From Acidobacteriota bacterium (GTDB taxonomy: Bacteria > Acidobacteriota > Blastocatellia > UBA7656), in the NCBI GenBank assembly GCA_038040445.1, contig JBBPIG010000003.1:186001-250000 (forward strand): DNA of 64,000 nt, written 5' to 3'. Shown here piece after piece: positions 50,297-59,858 of this stretch (positions within the stretch are counted from its first letter, which is position 1; every line of letters starts with the position of its first letter). The notes under the pieces were generated by a model, which ran no database searches, was not told the origin of the DNA, and was given only the letters and a program-made list of their open reading frames with translations. The position numbers and the translations under genes are program-made.

Positions 50297-52141
50297 TCAA
50301 GAACTCGCTGACGACCCATACGCAATCTTTCCGCCAACGATTGTGTACACCACCTTCGTATCAAGTATCTCGCGCGGGGACGCCTGCAGCAGGTTCTTTG
50401 TCAGCACCACCAGGTCAGCAACCTTGTGCACTTCGATCGAGCCTTTGATCTTCTCTTCGAAATTCGCGTACGCCGTGTTGTACGTGTAAGCCCGGATCGC
50501 GTCTTCCATCGATATCCGTTGCTCGGGGAACCAGCCACCGGCCGGCTCGCCGCTCAACGTCTGACGAGTCACCGCCGCATAAAGCCCCAGCATCGGATTG
50601 ATCGGATACTCAGAAGCAGATGTTCCCGGCCAATCGGTCCCGAAACACAACACCGCCCCGCTGTCCTTGATGCTCTTAAACGCGTAAGCGCCCTTGCAAC
50701 GCTCGCGGCCGATGCGCTCCTCCATCCAACGCATGTCGTCGCTCAGATGAAACGGCTGAACTTCTGCTATAACGCCAAGCTTGCCCAATCGCTTGAAGTC
50801 ATCGGGCGCGATAACCTGCGCGTGGACCAAACGAAAGCGCCGATCGCGAACGCCGTTCTGCCGGTTCAACTCTTCGAGGTAGTTGAGCAAGACGCTGTTT
50901 GCTTCATCGCCGATTGCGTGCACCGTTATCTGCAAGCCAAGGCGATCCGCGTCGAGCATGTACTGAAGAAACTTGCCTTCGACGAAGTTGCCCTTTTCAT
51001 CGACCATCAGCGGCCGCCACTTGCCGCGATTCGCCGGATCATTCGAGTATGGTTGGAAGAACCGCGCGGTGCTCGTTCCCATGATCCCGTCTATGTGACC
51101 CTTCACCGCGCCGAGCCGAATCCACTCATCGCCCGATCCGACCCGGGTTCCGCGATCGGACATTTCCTGCGCGCGATCGAGCCCCGGCCTGAAATGAACG
51201 CGCACAGTCAGCTCGCCTGCCTTGTGCAGCTCGCGATAGATGTCGAGTTGCTCGTCGTCGGACATGTCGCTAACGTTGGTCACTCCGTAACGGCGGATTT
51301 CGGCGAGCGCGTTCTTTGTTTGTTGGATGCGCCGCTCGTGCGAAAACTTCTTCGGAATCACGGAGGCGAAGAGACTCATCACGCCTCGCCCGCGCATATG
51401 TCCATTGAAGCGCCCGCCGGAATCCGTGATGAACTCGACGCCCTCGATCTTCGAGCCGGCGGGCTCAGTTCCTTGTCTCTTTGATTCCGCCATTGCGGCG
51501 CGAGCCGCAGCCGGAAGCTTCGGGTCAGCAGGATCGATTCCGACTGCGCGCATCGCGGGCGCGTTCGCGGCGAACTCTGAGTCGTCGAACTTTCGGATGA
51601 GCATCGGGTGGTCCTTGCTCATCACCTCAACGGCTCGCATGTCGGGTGAGAACGGCTCGCGGCGGCCGCTGCCTGCGCTTCCGGCAGCCCACTGATCGTA
51701 AGCGCCCCAATAGCCGCCCAGTATCCACTCACCCTTGGGCAAGCGCGCAACCACGTCTTTAACTCGCGCGGCGAACTCCTGTTGAGTCGTGACGCGCATG
51801 ATGTTGAACTCGAGGAACTGCGCCGCCGAAGCGAAGTGAACGTGGTTGTCGTTGAAGCCTGGAACAACGAACTGGCCCTTCAAGTCGATCACTCGAGTTT
51901 GCTTGCCCTTATACCTTTTCACGTCCTGGTTTGAACCAACGAAGACGAACTTGCCGCCGCGGATAGCTACGGCTTCGGTCATTGTGTTCGTAGGATCAAC
52001 GGTGTAGATGAGACCGTTGCGAAGAATCAAGTCCGCAGGGTCAGGCGACATCATCTCCTGGGCGGCAATCGTGAACGTAAGAGAAGGCGCACACGAAGCA
52101 AGCGCGAAAACCGTGACGGCGATCAAAATGCGTTTGAACAT
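50297..52141 (-). CDS. Exported amidohydrolase (YtcJ-like, amidohydrolase_3)
   Basis: The ATG at 52141 has GAGGAG upstream and starts a signal peptide with a lipobox-like FALASC, so it may be a lipoprotein. The 614-residue enzyme has ADLILRNGLIYTVDPTNTMT, the metal motif VVPGFNDNHVHF, ITVHAIGDEANSVLLNYLEE, FRLVHAQVIAPDDFKRLG and the late CFGTDWPGTSASEYPINPML. These are the features of the YtcJ/NfdA group, which hydrolyses amide or formamide bonds. It is longer than a cytosolic member because of the leader and spacer loops. The substrate is unknown. Confidence 0.88.
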   Translation of the reverse strand: MFKRILIAVTVFALASCAPSLTFTIAAQEMMSPDPADLILRNGLIYTVDPTNTMTEAVAIRGGKFVFVGSNQDVKRYKGKQTRVIDLKGQFVVPGFNDNHVHFASAAQFLEFNIMRVTTQQEFAARVKDVVARLPKGEWILGGYWGAYDQWAAGSAGSGRREPFSPDMRAVEVMSKDHPMLIRKFDDSEFAANAPAMRAVGIDPADPKLPAAARAAMAESKRQGTEPAGSKIEGVEFITDSGGRFNGHMRGRGVMSLFASVIPKKFSHERRIQQTKNALAEIRRYGVTNVSDMSDDEQLDIYRELHKAGELTVRVHFRPGLDRAQEMSDRGTRVGSGDEWIRLGAVKGHIDGIMGTSTARFFQPYSNDPANRGKWRPLMVDEKGNFVEGKFLQYMLDADRLGLQITVHAIGDEANSVLLNYLEELNRQNGVRDRRFRLVHAQVIAPDDFKRLGKLGVIAEVQPFHLSDDMRWMEERIGRERCKGAYAFKSIKDSGAVLCFGTDWPGTSASEYPINPMLGLYAAVTRQTLSGEPAGGWFPEQRISMEDAIRAYTYNTAYANFEEKIKGSIEVHKVADLVVLTKNLLQASPREILDTKVVYTIVGGKIAYGSSASS

Positions 52142-52204
52142 GGTTCTGCTCCTCTTGCTCAAAGCGCCGATTGACTGCCAAGCTCGGCTCAGGCTCGACG
52201 GCTC

Positions 52205-52302
52205 GAATCCCGAAAGGGATGACGGAGTAAAGCCACGGGTGAGTCCGCGAACCCGTGGTGGGCTTCCCAAGCGAGTCACCAACTCGCGAAGCGGGTGGCG
52301 AC
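52205..52302. repeat. Complex hairpin element (AGCCACGGGT/ACCCGTGGTGGGCT)
   Basis: AGCCACGGGT and ACCCGTGG pair as a compact stem, and GCGAGTCACCAACTCGCGAA is internally palindromic. The element begins with AATCCCGAAAGGGAT, another small palindrome. It occupies the gap upstream of the amidohydrolase gene. Confidence 0.55.
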
Positions 52303-52399
52303 ATTTTCTCTGACACACGGTTCACGGGCCGATCGTATGTGTCGATGGCCCACGACTGCGGTAATCTCCTCCCGCGCTGAAGCTCTCGCGCGGGTTGCC

Positions 52400-53989
52400 T
52401 CACTTGCCTTGATGTTCGTTCCACGCCTTCACGTAGCGCGCGGCTTTAGGATTCGTTTCGTTCCACTTCGGCGCTTCCGGGTTATTCGCGATCATGATGA
52501 GCGCCAGACCAACCATACGATCTACTTTTTCCATGTTGGCGTAATCGATCTTGTCCCAGTGATCGCCGGCTCCGTGATAGTCCGGGTAGACAAACGCGGT
52601 GCACAGCGTGTGAGCAGGCACGCCCTGGTCTGCCAGCGCCTGGTTGTCGCTACGGCCGAAGAAGGAGTCGCTGTTCTGTTCGTGTTTGTAGACCGTGATT
52701 CCAGTCAGTTTCCCGGCCGCCTGGAAAATCGTTCCCACCTCGGAGTAGTCGAAGCCGGTCAGCGTCGCATTCGCAACCTGCGGCCCTTCGCTGCTGTCAG
52801 TGCGGCCCACCTGTTCGAGGTTGATGTCGGCAATCGTCTTTGCGATCGGAAAAACCGGATGACGGCCGTAATAACGCGAACCCAGCAGTCCCTTCTCTTC
52901 GCCAAAGAATGTCATAAAGATGATGCTTCTCTTCGGACGCTGCTTCACAGTCGAGAGCGCCGTGGCCAGCTCGATCACAGAAACGGTCCCGCTGCCGTCG
53001 TCATTCGCGCCGTTGAAGATGTTGTCGCCCGCAAGCTCGAGGCGCGTGCCTATGTGATCGTAGTGCGCGGTAACCATGACATAGGTGTCTTTCAAGATCG
53101 GATCCGATCCGCGCAGCAACCCGATAACATTTCGCAAGCGCACTGGCCGCTCGACCGGCGCAGGCAACCGAAGCTGCAACTCCGCGGTTGCCGCCCCGGG
53201 TTTCAGCTCGTCGTAAAGCTTGATGACTTTGGGATCGTGAACCGTTATCACCGGCATGCTCGACTCTCGAAAGAACGCCCTCCTGTCTTCGGGATCTATC
53301 AAACGACCTTGTCCGGCTCCAGCGCCTATGGTGCTCAGGCGATCGATCGATATCACCAGCGCGGCTTTTAGCACGGTCATCTTCTTGAGGAATTCCTCTC
53401 GAGCCATGAACAACTCAAGCCTGCGGGGCCCTTCTGCACGACGAGGGTCGGGGATTTCAGTGATGACCACCTTGCCTTCAACCTGCTCGGGCGTGAGCGC
53501 CGCTGCAGCGGATGCGTCCGCGAAGTCGACCTTTAACACCGGGGCTGAAACATTCAGCTCTTTGGCGATGTTGAGGCTCACCTGGGTTTTGGCGACGCTT
53601 ATCGTCTCGGCGCCGGCCTTGAGCTTCAACTCAAAGGCGTCCATTGGCGTTTCCGAGAGCAGAAAGTTGGCAGCTTGAAAAAAGCCTTCGCCGCCGGCCG
53701 GCTCGAGACCCGCGCGTCGAAACTGCGCGGCGACGTATTCCGCGGCGATGTCGAGTCCGGGAGACGGAGTGTTCCGGCCCTGTAACGCATCCGAAGCGAT
53801 GAACGACAGATGCCCGCGCAGCGAGTCGGCAGAAACCCGATCAAGCGCAGCCCGAGTGTCCGGCGTTATGGTGTATTGCCGCGGCGCCTGCTGCGCGCTG
53901 AGACAGCAAACGCCGATGATCAGTAAAAGAACACTGCGGATGAAACGAGTCGAATAGAAAAGTGCCGCGTGTTTAACATCAAATGTCAT
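52400..53989 (-). CDS. M28 family zinc aminopeptidase with PA-type domain, secreted
   Basis: A 529-residue exported peptidase with a hydrophobic leader (RSVLLLIIGVCCLSAQQAP). A protease-associated insert (VEGKVVITEIPDPRRAEGPR) precedes the catalytic core. Zinc and catalytic residues appear in MVTAHYDHIGTR, GANDDGSGTVS, TFFGEEKGLLGSRYYG, INLEQVG and the final histidine near VYPDYHGAGDHWDKIDYANM. It probably removes N-terminal amino acids from peptides outside the cytoplasm. It is codirectional with the amidohydrolase gene downstream and shares only general fold with the M28 peptidase at 27053. Confidence 0.9.
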   Translation of the reverse strand: MTFDVKHAALFYSTRFIRSVLLLIIGVCCLSAQQAPRQYTITPDTRAALDRVSADSLRGHLSFIASDALQGRNTPSPGLDIAAEYVAAQFRRAGLEPAGGEGFFQAANFLLSETPMDAFELKLKAGAETISVAKTQVSLNIAKELNVSAPVLKVDFADASAAAALTPEQVEGKVVITEIPDPRRAEGPRRLELFMAREEFLKKMTVLKAALVISIDRLSTIGAGAGQGRLIDPEDRRAFFRESSMPVITVHDPKVIKLYDELKPGAATAELQLRLPAPVERPVRLRNVIGLLRGSDPILKDTYVMVTAHYDHIGTRLELAGDNIFNGANDDGSGTVSVIELATALSTVKQRPKRSIIFMTFFGEEKGLLGSRYYGRHPVFPIAKTIADINLEQVGRTDSSEGPQVANATLTGFDYSEVGTIFQAAGKLTGITVYKHEQNSDSFFGRSDNQALADQGVPAHTLCTAFVYPDYHGAGDHWDKIDYANMEKVDRMVGLALIMIANNPEAPKWNETNPKAARYVKAWNEHQGK

Positions 53990-54049
53990 CCGTCACCTCT
54001 TTGATCGTTGCGTTCCAGACTGTCCGGCGGGACGCGCGAGTCGAAACCT

Positions 54050-54859
54050 TTAGCTCACGAACCGGTCTGGGGCTTCGTCGAAGCCTGGTCTCACGAAACT
54101 GTTCGCGTTAGGAAAGGCCTGCTCAGTCCCGCGGCGCAGTTGCTCCAGATGAAGCATCATCGGAAGGATGCCGGCGGTCTTTTCAGGCAGAAGCTCGCGC
54201 AGCTTGCCCCACGCGCTGATGGAGCGCTCCATCCCGATCAATGCGACTTTGATGGAACCGTCCGAGTCTCTCTGCCTGACGCCTTCCGGTTCGTAGTCTT
54301 CTACGGGCTCGTCTCCCATGAGCCCCCGCATGATCTTCACCGCAATTTGAAACTGATACCAACGAATCACTTCTATCGCGTCTTGTATATTGGAAGCGCG
54401 ATCCTGAGCGTCAAAGTCGACGAGCGGCAGGTCGGTACGGGTCGGGTCGGCATCGCGCTCTTGCTCGGATGCGGGGTACTCGCGATCGAACCATTCACTA
54501 ACCAGCTTGACGTATTGCTTTGCCGATTGTGATAGCGGGTTGCTTTCGGACTTCGCCCGTTGTCGATTCTCTTCCTCCATCACAGACTCGGTGTCTATCG
54601 AGTCCAGATCGATGCCCTGTTCCGCCGCCATTTTAGCGATCATTTCGTGAGTCTGTTTGAATATCGCCCCCAGTTTTGTCCAGAACGCGTCGCTGTTTAT
54701 ATCGTGAGCGGCGGGATCATCGCGATCCTCTTCTTCCATTGCATAGAGCATGCAGCGGGAAGTAAACGGGCAACGCTCACACCAACGATCACAGTAGTTG
54801 TAGATGCCCTCGATGAACCGGGGATCGTCAGCAAGGTTGAGGATTTCTTTTGTCTTCAT
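54050..54859 (-). CDS. Hypothetical protein with N-terminal four-cysteine cluster
   Basis: A 269-residue soluble protein. The N-terminus has IYNYCDRWCERCPFTSRCML (Cys23, Cys27, Cys30, Cys36), which looks like a zinc or Fe-S site. The remainder is acidic and helical (DSIDTESVMEEENRQRAKSE, DAIEVIRWYQFQIAVKIMRG, SAWGKLRELLPEKTAGILPM). No family name is recognised. It lies 22 bp upstream of the end of the SDR gene on the same strand, suggesting co-transcription. Confidence 0.68.
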   Translation of the reverse strand: MKTKEILNLADDPRFIEGIYNYCDRWCERCPFTSRCMLYAMEEEDRDDPAAHDINSDAFWTKLGAIFKQTHEMIAKMAAEQGIDLDSIDTESVMEEENRQRAKSESNPLSQSAKQYVKLVSEWFDREYPASEQERDADPTRTDLPLVDFDAQDRASNIQDAIEVIRWYQFQIAVKIMRGLMGDEPVEDYEPEGVRQRDSDGSIKVALIGMERSISAWGKLRELLPEKTAGILPMMLHLEQLRRGTEQAFPNANSFVRPGFDEAPDRFVS

Positions 54860-54881
54860 GGATATGACTCCATATCCGCTA

Positions 54882-55691
54882 CTAACCGCGGTCGCGTCGA
54901 AGCGTCAAGCCGCCGTCAATCGTGATCACCTGACCGGTGATGTAGTTGTCGGGTTCGACCAGCAGCCTGATCACCCGAGCTACATCCTCGGGTCTGCCAA
55001 ACCGCGGGATGATCTTCTGATCGACGTAGAAGTCGTACTTCCCGGACTCGATAGACTTCAGAGCCATGCCGGCGCGGTTGACGCCCGGCGCGACTACGTT
55101 GACACGGACTCCGCCGGGTCCGCCCAACTGCTTGGCCATGATTCGAGCGGCTTGAATCAACGCAGTCTTGGGACCGGCATAGTTGATACTCGATTCAAAA
55201 GCGGCCACCGCCTGCATCGTCGAGAGCAGCACAATTGCGCCGTCGTTGCCGCGCTTCGCCATCCGGGCCGCGGCTTCTCGCGCAAGCAGGAGCGGCGCGA
55301 CGTAGTTCTTCTGCATAGAATCGTGCAAGTCGGCATCGGTCACATCCTCAAACTTCACCCGCGCCGGATCGCCGGTGAAACAGACCAGCCCGTACACGCC
55401 CTCACCGATTGCATCGGCCGTTTCAACGTAGCGCGCACGCACGGCCGGTTCCGAGATGTCGCCTTCCACCAGATGGACGGTGCTTTTGTATTTGGCCTCC
55501 ACAGCCTGTTTCAGGGCTTCAGCTCGGACGCGGTCAGTCCGGTAACCCGCGACGACGGTGGCTCCGTCGCGAGCCAGCAGCGCAACGGCCGCGCTGCCGA
55601 GCCCACCCGTCCCGCCGGCTACAAGGATTACGCGGCTGGCTAACGACCGCTCGTTGAAATCAAAATCGAATGGATCGTCCAAGTGTGACAA
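54882..55691 (-). CDS. Short-chain dehydrogenase/reductase (SDR)
   Basis: The start is set to the TTG at 55691 because GGAGGAGAA lies 8 bases upstream; longer in-frame starts lack this. The 269-residue protein has the NAD(P)-binding GGTGGLGSA, a YRTDR after strand beta-2, the catalytic serine in LLSTMQ and the YxxxK motif in NYAGPKTA, then RVNVVAPGVNRAGM and a C-terminal YITGQVITIDGG. This is the classical SDR plan; the substrate is unknown. The gene precedes the Cys-cluster hypothetical gene. Confidence 0.88.
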   Translation of the reverse strand: MSHLDDPFDFDFNERSLASRVILVAGGTGGLGSAAVALLARDGATVVAGYRTDRVRAEALKQAVEAKYKSTVHLVEGDISEPAVRARYVETADAIGEGVYGLVCFTGDPARVKFEDVTDADLHDSMQKNYVAPLLLAREAAARMAKRGNDGAIVLLSTMQAVAAFESSINYAGPKTALIQAARIMAKQLGGPGGVRVNVVAPGVNRAGMALKSIESGKYDFYVDQKIIPRFGRPEDVARVIRLLVEPDNYITGQVITIDGGLTLRRDRG

Positions 55692-55770
55692 GCTTGATTC
55701 TCCTCCACGGCCTACCGTTGTGGCGGAACACAAGTGTCTATCAAGCTCGCAGTCTAATCAAGCCGGCGGG

Positions 55771-56022
55771 TTAAGACTTGATGATTTCTATTGCTTTGTT
55801 GATGACTTCATCCGTTTTCGCTTGGGATAACTTTCCTGCACAATAAGCAATGATTCTAGAGTCGGCGGTAAACAGATGATTAGGACGTATGGCCGAATCA
55901 TGATCTATCCTGCCACTCACAAAATCAGCTCTTGAGAGAGGAATCGAATATCCGTCCGCGCGAGTTGGAGTTGTAATCTGGCAGAGAATCACGTCATCTC
56001 CGATTAGATCTGTAAGTACCCC
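55771..56022 (-). pseudogene. C-terminal remnant of a PemK/MazF-family toxin
   Basis: About 83 codons ending at the stop at 55771 read like the second half of a PemK/MazF mRNA interferase: LIGDDVILCQITTPTRADGY, SIPLSRADFVSGRIDHDS, and SRIIAYCAGKLSQAKTDEVI. The N-terminal strands and the start are missing, and no antitoxin gene is next to it. The frame continues open upstream only as antisense of the VWFA gene, so the toxin is broken. Confidence 0.7.
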
Positions 56023-56145
56023 ACTGCCGGCGCCCTGTTGTTGTCGTCCAATTGGTGGGTGTGCTGTTAAACTCTCTCGTGTACGAGAGCCTGCTTTGCA
56101 CGACTCGCCGGCGCACCGCCGACTCGAAGCCATCGGAGGTAACCC

Positions 56146-58204
56146 TTGAGAGAAAATAGAGTCTCGATCTTGCTGCTGGTTGTGTTGATCTCCTGCCAGG
56201 CACTCGCTTTGGGCGCGCAGGACAAAAAGAAACAAGACCAGGGCGCGATAAAGCTCACCACGGAGCTTGTACAGATCGATGTTCTTGTGTCTGACAAGAC
56301 CAATAAGCCGGTGGCCGGACTCAAGCTGGAAGACTTTGAGTTGTACGACAACAACAAGCCCCAGCACATAACCAACTTCTCCTACGAACAGAGCGACAAG
56401 AGACGGGTCGCAGATCAAACGACCGGGACCAGCTCGTTGCCGCGAGCTATCGCCGCCGGTGAGCTCAAACGAGTGATCGCCTTCGTCGTAGACACGCTTC
56501 ACATCAAGTTCGAGAACGTCAATCGGACACGGAGGATGCTGGAAGACTTTGTCGATAACAAGATGCAGCCCGGTGACCTGGTGTTGATACTGCCGACGGG
56601 AGGAGGCTCGGGCGTGTTTCAGCAATTCACATCCGACCGGCGCATACTGCATCGCGCGATAGACCGCCTCCGCCCTTCCTTTTTTTCGAACGGCTCCACT
56701 CCCTATCGAAGCTTCGCCCGCCTTTCGGGTACGCCTGGTGGCCAGATGGGCATGGGTGGACGCGCGGCTGGCGGGTCATCGATGTCTCGCGGGGGTGGAC
56801 CCTTTGGAGCGATGCCTGACCCGCTCGAAGAAGCCGACGTACGCGCGACTCTCAACGCGTTGGATGAAACCATCAAAGCGATGACAAAGCTTCCAGGCCG
56901 CAAGGTCAGCGTGTTCGTATCCGAGGGACTCAGGATCTTCACAACGCAGAGGACTGACTCCGTGAATAGGACAACCGGCCTCGCCGCGCGCGCAAACGTG
57001 GTCTTCTACACGATCGATCCCGCGGGGACTGGACCCTCTTGTAGCCAGTGCGGCAGACGAGTTCGACCCGGATGCTGACACGGCAACACGAGACGACTTC
57101 CACGAGTCTCAAGACAGCTTGAGGGCGATCGCGGCTGACACCGGGGGAAAGTTCTTTGGGAACAACAACGATATCAAGCAGGGGCTCGATCGAATGCTCG
57201 AGGAGAACTCCGCGTACTACATGCTGGGCTTCTATCCGGAGGCGAGCCGCTGGGACGGAAAGTTTCACAAGATCAAAGTTGTCGTTCGCAACCGGCCCGG
57301 CCTTACTGCGTCGTTCCGCAAGGGCTATGTTGCGAAGTCGCCGCAACCCGATTCTAAGGCGAAGCTGGATCCCAAAATTGCCGAGGCGATTGAAGCCATC
57401 TCGTCGCCGCTTGTGCGACGCGACCTTGACCTTCGCCTGACGCCGCTTTACACCGACAACGCCCAACGCGAGCCGGTTGTCAGTCTGTTGCTTCACATCG
57501 ATGCATCCAAGCTGAGCTTCACTCAATCCGAAGGCCGATTTCAGAACAAGCTCGATCAACTCGGCTTTGTGCTCGATGCTAACGGGAAGGTGGTTGATTC
57601 GTTCTCAAACACTCTGAAGTTGAACCTACAGGCGCGAACCTATGAGGCCGTTCTCAAAAGAGGACTGGTAGCCACACGGACTTTGAACGTGAAGCCCGGC
57701 GTCTATCAGATAAGACTCTTCGTACGCGAAGCGGACTCAGGACTCATTGGGACCGCGAACGACTATATCGAAATTCCGGATATGAAGGCCGACCGCTTAT
57801 CGACGAGCAGTCTTTTCGTTAGCGGCCAGGCCGTTGAAGAAGGAAAGGTCGTCAACACGGCAGGCGAGGGAGGCACGCCGTCGCAAAGACGCTTCGCTCG
57901 GGACGGTGAGTTTTCGTATTCGCTGGCGATCTACAATCCGAAGCTTGACCGCAAGACGACGCAGCCGCAGCTCGAGATGCGCGCGCGAATCTTGAAGGGT
58001 AGCCAGGTCGTGTACAACGGGGTGCCGCGGCCGGTCCTGGCGACGCAGGGGAGCACGCCGACTCGAGTCATCACTGGCGGCATTGTTAAACTCCTGAAGC
58101 TTCCACCCGACGATTACACTTTGGAGGTGACCGTTCGCGACAAGCTGAGAGGAAAAGATAGTCGCAGCGTCATCCGCCAGGAGATGGACTTCAGTGTGGA
58201 GTGA
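56146..58204 (+). pseudogene. VWFA-related acidobacterial protein, interrupted by one frameshift
   Basis: The start is a TTG with CGGAGG upstream, opening a signal peptide (VSILLLVVLISCQALALGAQ). The N-terminal half has the VWFA-related features IDVLVSDKTNKPVAGLKLED, FELYDNN, and VIAFVVDTLHI. Its frame ends at 57078. The adjacent frame continues with PLVASAADEFDPDADTATRD, SLRAIAADTGGKFFGNNND, YYMLGFYPEASRWDGKFHKI and a beta-rich C-terminus to 58204. Removing one base within GGGGACT at 57024-57028 restores a single protein of about 685 residues. The family is a hallmark of Acidobacteriota and is secreted; function is unknown. A sequencing error is possible. Confidence 0.8.
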
Positions 58205-58234
58205 TCAGTAGGCGACAGGGCGGTGAATTTCAGA

Positions 58235-59725
58235 CTAGATCGCATTGCGCGCAGGACGTCCACGCTTCCAGCGCAAATTCGAATACTCCCAGGCAAGCAA
58301 ACCGAGAGTCGGAACATAGATACAGGCACCCAACCAGAGCGGGATCTCGGGATAGACCAGCGGCGTGTACCACACCAGGTATAACAGCGTCGACGCGCAG
58401 GTCAGATACAACCAACCAATCCGCGGCGCGAGGCAAAGGAACGGGATTATCCAGACGTAGTACCAAGGATACCGCGGCGTGGTCACCAGCAGAAACAGCC
58501 CAATGAGCGTTGTTGCTCCAAGGGCGACATCGCAGGCATCAAGCTTTTTCTTGAGCGCCCACCATAGCGTTGCCGCGGCAAAAGCGATCGCAGCCACAAC
58601 CAGGAATCCAACGGTCGGCACGGGGATAAGCTCGCGCACCGCGGCAAGCAGAAAGTACCTCGAGCCGCTTTGGATGAACCCCTCTTCCTCTATATAGCCG
58701 CGCAGAAATCCAAACACATTGCTGCCGGCGCCGGCGTAAGGCAAATATGCAAGCACGACGGTCGCGGCAAAAGCGCCGAGCATCGTCAGTGAGCGCTTCT
58801 CGAAAAGAGCGGACAGCGTTAAACGCTCGCCCCTTGCGAGGCCAAGTGGAGCATCGCTCGGCGACTGATCTCTCTTTGCGCTAAGAAAGACCGGGAGCAG
58901 AAGAATCGGATAGAACTTGACCAACGTTGCGAGGGCGAGCGACACACCGGTCAGCGCGTGCTTTCCCGTCGACCACATCAGAAGCGCAAGTGCTAAGAAC
59001 GCGACGAAAACCGATTCGATGTGTCCGCTGTGTGAGCCCTCAAAGATCACCAGCGGGTGCCACGCAAAAATGATCGCGCGCGCGGGATCGAGACCGCTCC
59101 GCGCGAGTACCAGCATCAGCAGCAGCACCGTGATCAGATCGAACGACGCCATCGCAGCCTTGAACGCCGCCACGCTCATCGGCCGAATGCACGACACCGC
59201 GAAAAAAACAATTTGAGCCATCGGCGGATAAGCCGACAACCACTGCCTGTCTTCGCGGTTGAGGTTCGGAAAGATTTTGTCGTCTCGCAGGCTGCTCAGC
59301 TCGGGGGCTTCAGGAACGTAGCGGTACGGGTTAACTCCCGCCGCTTGCAAGTGGCCGTCCCAGATGTAGCGGTAGACGTCGGTGGACAGATACGGGCGTT
59401 GCGGCACCAGCACCGCACGAAACCCTGCGGCAAAAAAGATCACCAGACCGATGGTCGCCCATCTTGCGGCGGGCGACGAGCGTTTGCTCCAGCGCAGCAC
59501 AACGTAACAGGCCACGACGTAAAAGCCCAATTGGCCGACAAACAGACCGACATAAGCGGCGATCCATTGCGTGAAGCGGTGCAGATCGCGGCCCCAAAAA
59601 TAAAGTCCTGCGCTGGCGGTTCCCAGCACAAGGAGCGCGAGGGGAACGACAGCACTGAAGCGCGCAACAATCGGCTCGGGCGTTTGCTGTGGGCTCGGTA
59701 TGTCGGTTCTGGTTGTCTCAATCAT
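58235..59725 (-). CDS. Membrane glycosyltransferase, GT87/mannosyltransferase-like
   Basis: A polytopic membrane protein of about 496 residues from the ATG at 59725; a TTG at 59788 would add 21 residues and neither start has a clear ribosome binding site. It shows many hydrophobic helices and the loop YLSTDVYRYIWDGHLQAAGV with NPYRYVPEAP, whose acidic residues match the GT-C catalytic loop. Later segments include LATLVKFYPILLLPVFLSAK and TTPRYPWYYVWIIPFLCLAP. It probably transfers a sugar from a polyprenyl-phosphate donor on the outer face of the inner membrane. The acceptor is unknown. Confidence 0.82.
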   Translation of the reverse strand: MIETTRTDIPSPQQTPEPIVARFSAVVPLALLVLGTASAGLYFWGRDLHRFTQWIAAYVGLFVGQLGFYVVACYVVLRWSKRSSPAARWATIGLVIFFAAGFRAVLVPQRPYLSTDVYRYIWDGHLQAAGVNPYRYVPEAPELSSLRDDKIFPNLNREDRQWLSAYPPMAQIVFFAVSCIRPMSVAAFKAAMASFDLITVLLLMLVLARSGLDPARAIIFAWHPLVIFEGSHSGHIESVFVAFLALALLMWSTGKHALTGVSLALATLVKFYPILLLPVFLSAKRDQSPSDAPLGLARGERLTLSALFEKRSLTMLGAFAATVVLAYLPYAGAGSNVFGFLRGYIEEEGFIQSGSRYFLLAAVRELIPVPTVGFLVVAAIAFAAATLWWALKKKLDACDVALGATTLIGLFLLVTTPRYPWYYVWIIPFLCLAPRIGWLYLTCASTLLYLVWYTPLVYPEIPLWLGACIYVPTLGLLAWEYSNLRWKRGRPARNAI

Positions 59726-59858
59726 TCGATCGGCAGCCGCGCAGGATGAGGGCTCGACGTCTAGTCGCGCGCGTGTGAATGGGTTCAACTCTAGACGCCT
59801 CTCTAAGCCTTGCGGTCGAAGGACGGTTTAGCAGCGGTCATCTCTCTCCGATATCTTT

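Noticed and set aside
55771-56652. Full 293-codon minus-strand frame as an intact toxin gene
   Set aside because: Only the last 83 codons resemble PemK/MazF; the rest is antisense to the VWFA gene.
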